A DNA stretch of 27,875 nt from JBEBXQ01 sp040391535 (GCA_040391535.1 JBEBXQ010000057.1:1-27875), one strand, 5' to 3'. Shown: positions 10,501-18,998, numbered from the stretch's first letter. Notes: generated from the sequence alone by a model not told the origin. Numbers and translations: made by a program.

Positions 10501-11608
10501 AATCGCTCAGGAACATCTGACACATTTGTTTACTAACTTTTATCAGGTACATGAAAATGATACCGGTCCTACAGGCTATGGTATTGGACTGGCGCTGGCG
10601 AAGGGAATTGTGGAAATGCATTATGGAGGTTTAACAGTTAGCAGCAGAGTTGCGACAAAAACAGAAAGCGGATACACCGCCTTTACGGTCAGGTTAATGA
10701 AAGGTTATGCACATTATAGTGATAAACAGCTTTTATCCCCATCATCGGCATTGCTTACCGAACCATCCGCCTTTACAACACCGATCAATGCAGTCACAGT
10801 GCCCGGACTCACGGAAAAGAAAACACTCCTGCTGATCGAAGATAATGATGAGCTGCGTGCTTTTACAAGAGAGAGTTTTCAGGATCAATACCTTGTGCTG
10901 GAAGCAGCCAACGGATCAGACGCTCTGGCAATTGCCAGAGAACGGGTACCGGATATTATTATTTGTGATGTAATGATACCAGCCCCCAATGGCCTTGAAG
11001 TAACTCAAAAGCTGAAATCAGATTTCATAACCTCTCATATTCCGGTTATACTGCTGACAGCCAGAAGTGCCTCACAGCATATCATTGAAGGGTTACAAAC
11101 GGGGGCTGAGGATTATCTCGTCAAGCCTTTTGATCTCAGCATTCTGCAATTGAAAGTTCATAATCTTATTCAGGGAAGGGAATTGCTTAAACGGCAATAT
11201 AGCCGCTCCATTTCATTGGATCCGGACGATATTGTACCCAATGACCTGGATGGCGAATTTATACAAAAATTAAAAGATCTGGTTATTGAGAAAATATCTG
11301 ACCGTGAATTCGGAGTAAATGATATGGCTTTCCAGATCGGAGTAAGTGTCTCTGTGCTTTACCGCAAGGTGCGTGCTATTACCGGTATGACCGTCAATGA
11401 TTTCATGAAAACGATCCGAATGAAAAGAGCAAAGCAATTGCTTGAGTCGGGTACACTTCATGTAAATGAAGTAGCGGTTATTGTGGGATTTGAGGACAGA
11501 AAATATTTTAGTAAAGAGTATAAAAGAGTATACGGTAAAACTCCAAATGAAGTCCGGAAACAATCCGGGGAAGATATCCTGCCGGATCAGGACGACGCAG
11601 AGGCCTGA
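7568..11608 (+). CDS. Hybrid two-component system sensor-regulator (HTCS)
   Basis: This single-chain sensor and transcription factor is 1346 aa, the usual HTCS size. Domains in order: a signal peptide at about 1-31; a periplasmic sensor of Reg_prop beta-propeller blades at about 35-680, with many G..W.....GL-type strands; a Y_Y_Y domain at about 690-770; a membrane segment near 782-805; HisKA with phospho-acceptor His829; HATPase_c at about 925-1050 (N946, then DNGKGI and GYGIGLAL); a receiver at about 1085-1205 (E1091/D1092, phosphoacceptor D1134, K1186); and an AraC-type HTH at about 1250-1335. Family knowledge: HTCS proteins bind an oligosaccharide in the periplasm and switch on polysaccharide-utilisation genes. 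No SusC/SusD pair adjoins it here, so the target is unknown; the lectin-like surface protein upstream is one candidate. One oddity is that the H box reads SHEIRTH, with histidine where proline is usual. Confidence 0.93.
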   Translation: MLALYRNVSLKLFISYLLLVFCFVFFPEVNAQVFRQFSNQKDAPVTTVLGITQDKDGFMWFATTRGLFRYDSQTFKKFIHDPNNPGTVPSDYVTKVLCDSEGKIWVATWSGLSLFDSNNSTFQNFSHDSTDVNSLSSNYVNFITEDSHKRIWIGTRKGLDYMEAKNDTVRLFRHHTDIFSETSYAPRCLIEGKNGDIWVGTSDGLVCIPGNGATPRVFKIQPTPTRQFINKFEAILMDAKENLWLGSVNGLVYFDTAKERFELIEDFKNPKYPIPSVMGIIQDKKGKFWISTESGLAHFNPADKQSEWFLTDPGNPQSLADDVLYSMHMDRQGGLWLGSYYLGISYLNTHSPEIHTLPSYSDIFTSGWMGNTADKKLWIVSGDRSKIIFSDPETNKSTVFGLPLTSPLTYHSFYVDSSGVLWCGGNAVLTSYDLKTRQRTDHPLRIGGGNTPLTGKIYDMFEDQEGRFWITGFFGLVKYDKKSGKITETGQNTRLYTSLEDSKGNLWFGGREGVFLLGKGASSIEKLEVSRVKSGNFMPVRRIVEDLSGRIWFAVEQGLQLYDPVQHKLIQLSDEENTVLDYVLDIQCDKQGYLWINAESKLIRYHPDKKTVQVYDQLDGLPLNTILPPSSSVIDHSGKLHFVTNRHIFSLDPETISTHERPSPVTVTSLKLFNKEVTAGDKTRILNQAINKTDKITFRYDQNIFSLDFAILSYARFEKNQYAYKLEGFEEDWNYVSVPSATYTNLPSGKYTFLVKAANGDGYWNEEPLRLGIEVLPPWWKTWYAYAFYLLLAGAVIYGVIRFLWLRKSVQKENELYQSKLDFFTNISHEIRTHLSLIINPIEKVVQSAEITPADHTYLTYARNNSERLMLLVNELLDFRKIQHGGLQLHVSEQNLGVVLRNVISVFEHTGKEKEIISCINLPEEPVLLWFDAVQMQKVFFNLLSNAYKFTPEGGQITVSVTESASDVSIRFADNGKGIAQEHLTHLFTNFYQVHENDTGPTGYGIGLALAKGIVEMHYGGLTVSSRVATKTESGYTAFTVRLMKGYAHYSDKQLLSPSSALLTEPSAFTTPINAVTVPGLTEKKTLLLIEDNDELRAFTRESFQDQYLVLEAANGSDALAIARERVPDIIICDVMIPAPNGLEVTQKLKSDFITSHIPVILLTARSASQHIIEGLQTGAEDYLVKPFDLSILQLKVHNLIQGRELLKRQYSRSISLDPDDIVPNDLDGEFIQKLKDLVIEKISDREFGVNDMAFQIGVSVSVLYRKVRAITGMTVNDFMKTIRMKRAKQLLESGTLHVNEVAVIVGFEDRKYFSKEYKRVYGKTPNEVRKQSGEDILPDQDDAEA

Positions 11609-12045
11609 ATTAAAAACAATAACAGGATATTCGCATCCGGTTCAAAGTATTTGAAATATGAAGGGCGGGATGGTTATTCTCCGGTACGGAAAGATTGCTG
11701 TATTGCTCTGAAAAGTGCCGGTCATCGTGTGTTATCCGATGATGGGAAAGTTCACCTTTGCATGATCATAGTTGTTTTTTGTAAGATTCAGCCAATTATA
11801 AACCGAATTATTCAATAGACATAATTTCCCCCTCTTCTTGATAAGATTTACTACCCATTGTAAACAAAAAAAATCAAATATTTGGACAATCAACTATATA
11901 ATTATGCGATAAATCCATTCAGATCTATTGAGCATATATACATCTGAAACAATACATTCATCAATCGATCAGCGGAGCGTATCCTGAATAGTGTTCGATT
12001 CAACTGAGACTTACCAATTACTTTACATAAACTTTACGACTGTGT
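11609..12045. other. Non-coding spacer between HTCS and LuxR-type regulator
   Basis: I see no gene here, and no clear terminator follows the hybrid regulator. The second half is AT-rich. A TTG at about 11858 with an AATATTTG element some 16 bases downstream is a weak resemblance to the Bacteroidota promoter consensus, with non-ideal spacing, so I do not assign a promoter. Confidence 0.5.
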
Positions 12046-12702
12046 ATGAAAAATTCAAATTATAACAAATCCATCCATGAGCCGGAATGTATAGCAATCA
12101 TTGACAACCGAACAGTTTTCAGGAAAGGATTACGGGCTTCGGTTCTGGAAATTTTCCCGCAGGCTTCCATCCTTGAAGCAGGGAGTATCAAAGATTTACT
12201 ATCACAGTCTTCCGGTATAACACCCAATATCCTTCTATTTTCCGGAAGTATCCTGTCTGAAAACCTGAATACTGAAATTCCCGCTTTATTAAAAAACAAT
12301 TTCCGATTGAGCAAAACCATCATTTACTGTGGCAGGAACGCTATTATGAGCTTGTCTCCGTTTTACAATGAAGGGGTTTACGGTTATATCCCTGACGACT
12401 TTGAAGAATCAGAGTTATCGCAATGCCTGTCAATGGTAAGTCATGGGAAAAAGTATATCAGCCCCGAACTTGTCTGGGAATATTTCGGGAATACTTCTCT
12501 GCAAAGTTCAACACTTACAAAAAAACTATCAAGGTCTGAAGGTCTGGTAGCCAATTTCCTGATTGAGGGTAAAAGTGTTTCATGGATCGCAAAAAGCATG
12601 GATCGAAATATTTCAACAATAAGTACACAAAAAGCCAATATTTTTCGAAAAATGAGGGTGAATAATATCATTGAACTGGCCAGGTTATACAAACAATCAT
12701 AA
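12046..12702 (+). CDS. NarL/LuxR-type regulator with degenerate receiver domain
   Basis: This 218-aa DNA-binding regulator has an N-terminal receiver-like domain (about 14-135) and a C-terminal LuxR/GerE HTH (about 159-215). The HTH follows the family pattern: LSRSE..V..FLIEGKS, then WIAKSM, ISTISTQKANIFRKM and a V.N..EL ending. The receiver fold pattern is kept but its chemistry is not. The acidic pair is reduced to D20-N21, the phosphoacceptor position (after PNILLF) is Ser66, and the conserved lysine position in GYIPDD is Asp117. It therefore cannot be phosphorylated in the normal way and may act constitutively, by protein contact, or by ligand. No kinase gene is adjacent apart from the self-contained HTCS. 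The gene runs towards the protease polyprotein gene (convergent, 115-bp gap). Confidence 0.82.
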   Translation: MKNSNYNKSIHEPECIAIIDNRTVFRKGLRASVLEIFPQASILEAGSIKDLLSQSSGITPNILLFSGSILSENLNTEIPALLKNNFRLSKTIIYCGRNAIMSLSPFYNEGVYGYIPDDFEESELSQCLSMVSHGKKYISPELVWEYFGNTSLQSSTLTKKLSRSEGLVANFLIEGKSVSWIAKSMDRNISTISTQKANIFRKMRVNNIIELARLYKQS

Positions 12703-12755
12703 CCAGATATAAGGCACTGTAATTGTTATCACTCTCCGCTATACGTTCTTAATCC

Positions 12756-12787
12756 GTAAAGCCCCTTTTTATGATCAGGGGCTTTAC
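12756..12787. terminator. Hairpin between convergent genes
   Basis: A perfect 10-bp stem, GTAAAGCCCC (12756-12765) with GGGGCTTTAC (12778-12787), has a 12-base loop. It sits in the 115-bp gap between the plus-strand LuxR gene and the minus-strand polyprotein gene. No T tract follows on either strand (five T lie in the loop), so it may be a processing or bidirectional stop hairpin rather than a classical terminator. Confidence 0.5.
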
Positions 12788-12817
12788 AGGGTTCTGGTGA
12801 AACAACACTTCAGATCA

Positions 12818-15800
12818 TTAAATCTGCTGAAGAACCTTCTGTATCAACAGGTTATTCTTCGGATCAAGGTATTTAAAATGAGAAACGCCATCCCTGGCCG
12901 GGCTGGTATAAAACTGTTCATTGCCCAAGCTAAAACCCAAAGGGTAACGCGCATTTTTAAATACGGCTCCGGGCAACGGGTTAATCATATCGTTCTTTTC
13001 ACCTTTAAAAATCCAGCTGTCAATCAGCCATTGATCTGCAAGCCGCCTGAGTAATTTTTCGGGTTCATAATCAGAAGTCAGACAAAAATAACCATCTCTG
13101 TTAATATTATTTAAACTGTTAAGATCAGTAATCAGACTGCTGCCTTCTTCCTGATCCCGCATACCCGGCAAATTGATGATCCCGTTTGCAATTGCCTTGA
13201 CCAGTCCCAGTATGGGTACAGGAATAGCCGTTGCACCCAGAATATTCGTAACCCAGTTAATCAATACCTGCCAGTATTCACTTTCCACGATCCTTGTCCC
13301 CTGATGCGGCACCCCGGTAAATATCATTTTATTGATGATGACCGGTCCGTCTGCTACGGTATTTCCCTTTAACAATTGTTCGTATAAATACCGCCCGACC
13401 AATCCTCCCCGGCTTCGGGCAATAACAGTACACTCTCTTTTTTCCAGGCCCAGATCATGTAATGCCTTCTGAAGCCTTGTTCCGTTACCGGCTACTCCCT
13501 GCAGCAATGTAGGCATATTAAACCCAAGCACATACCGGTTGTATTTTCTGTCTGCCAGATGTTTCCGCACCGTCTGGTCTGAAAGAAACACATTAAAACC
13601 TTTCTCCGCCGTACTCAGAAACCCCGGAATACAGAGCAAAACAGGCCCTTCATCTGCAAGTAACCCATCCCGGACCCCGTCTGCAGGTTGCCAGTTTCCA
13701 TTGATCAGGTCATAGGCCAGTAATTCATATTTATTTTCACTGAGAAATCCGGCAAGATCGTTGATTTTGCCTTGTACATCCTTAGCCGCCTTTTTCCAGC
13801 TGAACAGTTTTCCTATCCATTTGATAATTTTACCACCACCCCGTGTCCCGGAAAGAGTGATGGAGTACTTGTGTGCATCCCATTCATCTGTCCCCCGGTG
13901 AGGGATACTCCTGGAAATAGTCTCCCCTTTCTCATTTTTGAGGTGCCATTCGTAGTATACCCCTTCTTCATCGTGTATTTCCAGCAGCAGGCCCGTTTCC
14001 ATCCCATTGGTTTCGCCAAAATTCTCCGCGATACTCAGTGCTCCCTCCACAGTACGCAATTCCAGGTTTTTCGGGGGCCTGATTTCAAATTCATCGAGTA
14101 AAATACCCTCAAGACCCTGATATTCCTTTGTCTCACCCAGTTTCATGATAGCTACAGGCATTCCTCCCGTTCTCACTTCGATGATGCCTAAATCCGAATG
14201 AAGCCGGACACAGTTTACGGTATTACCCGTTGCTCTTACTCCTGCATGCCACATCCCGGCGTTTACCAGAGCATCCTTCAGAAAGGCAGATGCTTTGGTA
14301 CTTGCCTGTATATCCTCCACAAGGGTTTCTATCAGTCCATCATCGGCATTTATTCCCCCATCCGATTCCAAATCAATCAGGTTGAGATATTGATGGAGTT
14401 TTTCGTCCCTGTGCAGCAATTGAACCATTTCCATATTCAACATCTCCTGCAGCCCCTTATAGTCACTGGTAGCAGCAAGATTCCGGCTTCTGAACAGCCC
14501 GAACAAACGTGAAAACAATCCGCGGTTTTCAACAGCTTTCTGCGCACCATTGCTTCCATACTTATTCTGAACTTCCCTGAGCATTTCAGAAGGCCGGAAC
14601 GTTTCACCTAAAGCATCCGTTGCTCTTATAATACCGTTTCCAAAGTAAGACGCGTATCTTTTATCTTTTTTTGCCGATTGAAAAAGTGCCTCTCTGACAA
14701 TTTCGACCTTCTTCCATTTATCCTTACCTGCCAGCTGATTCAGTTCCTTACTGTACTTCTGAATGTATAAAGCCGCCGCAGCAGCCACCTGTGGTGTTGC
14801 ACAGGAAGTACCGGCTCCTGCCAGACCAAAATAAACCGGTGCAGGCCCGTCTTCGCCGTCTTTTCTGTTAAACCAGGGAACATTGGGAGTATAGCCGGCA
14901 AGTGTGGTTTTCAGCACCTCGGCGGGGCCATAGCTCATCTGCATATATTTTTCATCAAGACTCCGGGTGCTTCTCTGGTTGATTTCATACAGATAGGGCG
15001 TATCATTAAACGTTGCCCCCACAGCCGCGATTACCCGGTCAAACCGTGCAGGATATACGGTATTGACCGGCGTTATCCATTTGCCTGTTCCTTTTGCGAA
15101 ACAATTCCCGGCTGCGGCTACAATGACAATCCCGGCTTCATAGGCCCGGTTGACTGCCTCCGCCATTATTCTGGAAGGTAAGCCACCCATCGAAATAGTG
15201 ATAACCTCACATTTCTGTTCGATGGCATAGTTCACCGCCGCAGCGAAATTCCTGCCCGACAGCAATAATACATTCTCGCTGATTTTAAGACTCAGTACCC
15301 GCGCAAAAGGAATCGCGCCAAAATAGCCCTGGTATTTACCTTGTGTCTCCTGCAAAGATACTTTACCCCCTGCCAGAATCGCCAGTGTTGCATTGCCATG
15401 ACCCTGATTTTCGGGAATCGGAATATCATAATCAAATGCGCCCTCATACATGACATCATCCATAAATGTAACGGCTCCCGGCTCCTGAAACAGCGGTCTC
15501 GCCGGATGCCTTGGTATTACACCGGTATCAATATGTGCTATTTTAACCAAACGATCGGTTTTATCAGGTTTCCTGTCAAACACTATTTCCGGGAAAACAG
15601 ATTCATTTGCTTCCTGCAGCTGACTATGCATGTGATCAAGATGCCATGTAAACGGTTTCCCATAGTCATCTCCGGGATAAGGATACGTTGGAATATAGGG
15701 CGAGGGAAATACCGACCGGGTCTCTGTTTCATTTTCAGTACTCACCGGATATATATTAGAGGCCATATCAGGCTCTACGTAACCAATGTTTTCATTTTCG

Positions 15801-18454
15801 TTTGCCAGATAGACCCGGTAAGCCTTATCCCATTCCGTCAGCCCCTCAACTCCTTCCGAGCTGATGGCACCATCTGTAATTTTCCTTTTCAGGATACCCT
15901 CACCTGCACTCCGCCGGTCTGCCCCCGGCAGGAGTAGCCAATCCTTACCTTTTGTCTGAATCAACAGTTGCTTTTCCCTTTGTCTCGTTTTCTGTATCAC
16001 AAGTTTGCTTCCTGCCTCTGAACCGGAGCTGTCCCTGTCAATCTGAAACGGAAACTGCTCATCAAAATCAGCAGACTCGGATCCGGTATTCTTAACGCCG
16101 GGAATCTGATTGGCGTCGGCCATCATTTCTGAAACCCGCCGGATAAATTCAGCATAGGACAGTTTTACCTCATCTTTCTTGAGTTGCCTGTAGACACTCA
16201 GAACCGTTCTTGTAAAAACACCCTCTCCTTTGATTTCCTTCGCTTCCTGATCGTCATTACATGCCGACAGATTTTTAACATAGGCTTTGGGTACTGCGCC
16301 CTGAACACTCCTGCTTTGCGCTCTCATCAACTCTACCGATTCCTGGTTAACTCTCAGAATATTTTTGAAGGTATCGATATCAAGGCCCCTTACTTTCAGG
16401 TCAGGGTCAAAGAAACGGGTGACCGTCCGGCTGTGACAGGAATCTGAAACCACCACAATCCTGATCTTTTCAGGGGAATCTGCCTGAATGGAGGCGAAAC
16501 ATGCGTTAAGCTCATCATCAAGTAAAAATCCGTTATAGGTCACCCAGGTCTGATCCTGAAGTTCATCGTCATCCATAGTTCCCGGAACCGGTGCCCCATG
16601 GCCTGCATAGGTAATGAGTAATATTCCACCTGGTTTCAGCTGGTTGCCCAGCCTGGAAATGCTTTCCAGAATGGCCTCCTTCTTTGCCTGTTCATTCTGC
16701 AGGCTATACACCTCATACCCTATTTCACTGGCGAGCTCCTTCATTTTCTGCATATCATTAATACATCCGGCAAGCTCAGGTACCAGACCTTTATAGTAGG
16801 CGTTATCAACTACATTAATTCCGATATGCAGCGATACCGCTTTTTTCTGATTTAAGCTGTTGTTCATCATAGTATTAGATTTTGAGGTTTCCATTGCGTT
16901 TTGAACGGCTGCATCAGCCATCAGCAGCCCATATCCGTAATTATCTGAATAGTCGTTTATATAGCCGGCAGAAAGGCCGATCTTCTTACATGATTTTTGA
17001 ATCACTGACTTTATATCTTCTCTGGTCAGTTGCGGATTAACCGAAAGCATGAGAGAAATAACTCCTGCTACACCCGGACAGGAAGCGGAAGTCCCGTCGA
17101 AAAACCGGAAATAATCGGTATCATCATACCCCGCCTTTCCCAGCCGGTCTGCTACATACGCACCATACAATTTCTTTAATTGGTTATCCGGTATTTTGAT
17201 ATAATCCCCGCTGGGAAAGCAGCACAGCATCGGATATCCATAGTCGGAGTAAGCCGTGGCAACATCGTCAAGATTAGAAGCGCCTACCGCAAAAACTTTG
17301 GGATGCGATGCATATCCGTCACTTTTAACCGGTTCCTTCCCGTTTCCTGCGGCAAATACAATTGCACATCCTTTTCCGTTACGGCCCGTTTCGGCTGCAT
17401 AACTGATGGCTATATGGGTGTGGTCGGGTATCGGAAATACAAAATCGGGGTCCGAAGCACCCAGCCCGTCCGGTGGCCCCCAGCTACATGATATGACATC
17501 TGCACCGTTGCGGACAGCCCAGTAAATGGCATAAGACTGATAAACAGAACCCAGTCCGGTGATTCTGACCGGGATGAGCTGAGCTTCCGGAGCAATTCCC
17601 AATGCATCGGGGTCCTCTGAACACGCAATACTTGCACAGGCGGTTCCATGACGCTCATTGAACTGATGATAGGGAAATCCCTTTTCACGGAAATGCATCA
17701 TATCAAGAGGCGCCACGATTTTGCCCTTCCTGTTGAATGCAGGATGATTGATTTCAAGTCCGTCATCAATAATGCAGATTTTCGTATTCCTCCCCCGGGA
17801 CATCTGCCAGGCCTCATACACTCTGGTTTTACGGAGTATCCAGTCCGTATCGGGTAACTGATCCATAGCGGCAGAAAGGAAACCGGAACTACCCACAGAT
17901 CTGTTTTTAATGACCAATTCGGGGTGACAAAACTGCACTGCGGCATGGGTCAACAGTTCCTGTGAAAAATCAAAAATATCACCCCCCAAATCCTCGGAAG
18001 GCATTACAAAAAATGCATTGTCAGCATATTCCAGCTCCAGTTTGAGCTGAATTTTAAAGGCTCGGAACAGATCCTGAACTTCAGAAGAGGAGACCGTATC
18101 AAAAAATTTGATAAATAAATTCCCTGTATAGATCTGATAAATAGCTGAGCCGGCAAATTTCCTGACGGTTCCTACATATTCTATTTCCGGCAAATCTGCC
18201 TGTCTTATGATTAGCTTTATTTCATCCCGGAATGCCCTTACATGCTTTATATTACAGCATTTAAAAAGATAAACAGAGGATTCGGGAAAAGCTTCATACG
18301 GCATGATAAAGCGCTGCCACTGTTGTAAAGAGGAAAGCGCAAATAACAATCTGACCGCGTTGGCTCCTTTTGTTCTGACAATAAACAAATCATCCGTATC
18401 AACCAGATCATATCTGGTTCCATACACCCCGTTAAAAACGCAGGACCGGTTCAT
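12818..18454 (-). CDS. Multienzyme polyprotein: subtilase, caspase-like, subtilase and alpha/beta hydrolase
   Basis: This 1878-aa fusion has no signal peptide, so it is probably cytoplasmic or non-classically exported. Residues 1-185 resemble the propeptide region of some S8 peptidases. Subtilase 1 (about 203-520) has D230, H269, oxyanion N371 and S456 in GTSASCP. The caspase-like (C14/metacaspase-type) domain (about 537-805) has H619 in YAGHG and C673 in SDSCHS. Residues 820-905 look like a second propeptide (YVEPD at 892-896). Subtilase 2 (about 966-1290) has D976, H1019, N1117 and S1217 in GTSCATP. Residues 1290-1600 are unassigned and appear helical, then beta-rich. An alpha/beta hydrolase (about 1603-1878) has S1681, with D1822 and H1859 as likely triad partners. 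Its nucleophile elbow is ARSRG, with Arg where His is usual. It is probably an auto-processing protease cascade plus a lipase or esterase, perhaps a conflict or cell-death effector; that role is inference. It is the third gene of a codirectional run with a PAS-LuxR regulator and a LecA-like protein. Confidence 0.9.
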   Translation of the reverse strand: MNRSCVFNGVYGTRYDLVDTDDLFIVRTKGANAVRLLFALSSLQQWQRFIMPYEAFPESSVYLFKCCNIKHVRAFRDEIKLIIRQADLPEIEYVGTVRKFAGSAIYQIYTGNLFIKFFDTVSSSEVQDLFRAFKIQLKLELEYADNAFFVMPSEDLGGDIFDFSQELLTHAAVQFCHPELVIKNRSVGSSGFLSAAMDQLPDTDWILRKTRVYEAWQMSRGRNTKICIIDDGLEINHPAFNRKGKIVAPLDMMHFREKGFPYHQFNERHGTACASIACSEDPDALGIAPEAQLIPVRITGLGSVYQSYAIYWAVRNGADVISCSWGPPDGLGASDPDFVFPIPDHTHIAISYAAETGRNGKGCAIVFAAGNGKEPVKSDGYASHPKVFAVGASNLDDVATAYSDYGYPMLCCFPSGDYIKIPDNQLKKLYGAYVADRLGKAGYDDTDYFRFFDGTSASCPGVAGVISLMLSVNPQLTREDIKSVIQKSCKKIGLSAGYINDYSDNYGYGLLMADAAVQNAMETSKSNTMMNNSLNQKKAVSLHIGINVVDNAYYKGLVPELAGCINDMQKMKELASEIGYEVYSLQNEQAKKEAILESISRLGNQLKPGGILLITYAGHGAPVPGTMDDDELQDQTWVTYNGFLLDDELNACFASIQADSPEKIRIVVVSDSCHSRTVTRFFDPDLKVRGLDIDTFKNILRVNQESVELMRAQSRSVQGAVPKAYVKNLSACNDDQEAKEIKGEGVFTRTVLSVYRQLKKDEVKLSYAEFIRRVSEMMADANQIPGVKNTGSESADFDEQFPFQIDRDSSGSEAGSKLVIQKTRQREKQLLIQTKGKDWLLLPGADRRSAGEGILKRKITDGAISSEGVEGLTEWDKAYRVYLANENENIGYVEPDMASNIYPVSTENETETRSVFPSPYIPTYPYPGDDYGKPFTWHLDHMHSQLQEANESVFPEIVFDRKPDKTDRLVKIAHIDTGVIPRHPARPLFQEPGAVTFMDDVMYEGAFDYDIPIPENQGHGNATLAILAGGKVSLQETQGKYQGYFGAIPFARVLSLKISENVLLLSGRNFAAAVNYAIEQKCEVITISMGGLPSRIMAEAVNRAYEAGIVIVAAAGNCFAKGTGKWITPVNTVYPARFDRVIAAVGATFNDTPYLYEINQRSTRSLDEKYMQMSYGPAEVLKTTLAGYTPNVPWFNRKDGEDGPAPVYFGLAGAGTSCATPQVAAAAALYIQKYSKELNQLAGKDKWKKVEIVREALFQSAKKDKRYASYFGNGIIRATDALGETFRPSEMLREVQNKYGSNGAQKAVENRGLFSRLFGLFRSRNLAATSDYKGLQEMLNMEMVQLLHRDEKLHQYLNLIDLESDGGINADDGLIETLVEDIQASTKASAFLKDALVNAGMWHAGVRATGNTVNCVRLHSDLGIIEVRTGGMPVAIMKLGETKEYQGLEGILLDEFEIRPPKNLELRTVEGALSIAENFGETNGMETGLLLEIHDEEGVYYEWHLKNEKGETISRSIPHRGTDEWDAHKYSITLSGTRGGGKIIKWIGKLFSWKKAAKDVQGKINDLAGFLSENKYELLAYDLINGNWQPADGVRDGLLADEGPVLLCIPGFLSTAEKGFNVFLSDQTVRKHLADRKYNRYVLGFNMPTLLQGVAGNGTRLQKALHDLGLEKRECTVIARSRGGLVGRYLYEQLLKGNTVADGPVIINKMIFTGVPHQGTRIVESEYWQVLINWVTNILGATAIPVPILGLVKAIANGIINLPGMRDQEEGSSLITDLNSLNNINRDGYFCLTSDYEPEKLLRRLADQWLIDSWIFKGEKNDMINPLPGAVFKNARYPLGFSLGNEQFYTSPARDGVSHFKYLDPKNNLLIQKVLQQI

Positions 18455-18528
18455 GATTGTTCGTCAATTGTGTACAGCCAGGAGCAGTGAAAATTTATTC
18501 CGGGTCGATATACTGACCGTCAGCGGGT

Positions 18529-18927
18529 TTAGGAAATCCTCGTTACTTCCACATTGATAGTTCCGCAATTATTATCATAATGACGTATACTATCGTTAGG
18601 AAAAAAACAGAGCGATCCGTTTACCGGGATCTGATAATTCTCCAACAGGCTTCCGATTTTAAAGTGATGGTCTTCATTTTTTCCGATAGTGCCGCAAAGG
18701 GTAAAACAACGGACACCCGGAACACGTCTGCCACTGATCAGCAGCAACGGATTGAAATATCCGTTTGCATCCGTACTAAACCATAAATCTTTCCATTTCT
18801 GTCCTTCAGGAACCTTGAAAGAATAATATTCGCCTTTTAATACGGCCAGTTCCGGTTTTCCCCCATACAAATCTTTCGCATTTATGCGTATAAATACAGA
18901 CTCTCCGGGAATTAATTTCACTATCAT
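18529..18927 (-). CDS. LecA (PA-IL)-like beta-sandwich protein
   Basis: This small protein of 132 aa has no signal peptide or membrane segment. The C-terminal half matches the pattern of the Pseudomonas galactose lectin LecA (PA-I): an IG turn (81-82), a buried beta strand, G.L.F strands, then PND at 110-112 and YDNNCG at 117-122, followed by a final strand INVEV. Placed against LecA from memory, D112, N119 and N120 fall on LecA Asp100, Asn107 and Asn108, which bind calcium and galactose. The residue alignment is mine; the LecA site residues are established knowledge. It lies 74 bp before the polyprotein gene and 71 bp after the PAS-LuxR gene, so cotranscription is likely. It may recognise a carbohydrate or act as a targeting partner for the polyprotein. 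Alternatively it could be a C2- or PA14-like beta sandwich. Confidence 0.7.
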   Translation of the reverse strand: MIVKLIPGESVFIRINAKDLYGGKPELAVLKGEYYSFKVPEGQKWKDLWFSTDANGYFNPLLLISGRRVPGVRCFTLCGTIGKNEDHHFKIGSLLENYQIPVNGSLCFFPNDSIRHYDNNCGTINVEVTRIS

Positions 18928-18998
18928 AACTATTCAGAAGGGTTTAGAAAAGTTAAAATAAACAAAAAATCCTGTTGGCACAAAAAAGATATATAATT

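Noticed and set aside
12797..13054. Plus-strand open frame of 85 codons beside the convergent gap
   Set aside because: It lies almost wholly over the antisense of the well-supported polyprotein gene and shows no family features; a shadow frame.
15341..15937. Long plus-strand open frame (198 codons) inside the polyprotein gene
   Set aside because: Antisense to the second subtilase and its upstream linker; composition is rich in Cys, Ile and Arg with no recognisable motif. The minus-strand frame has intact catalytic motifs throughout.
18928..18998. Promoter between the PAS-LuxR and LecA-like genes on the minus strand
   Set aside because: A TTG followed after about 20 bases by TATTTTAA partly resembles the Bacteroidota consensus, but two of the six fixed -7 positions mismatch; too weak to annotate.
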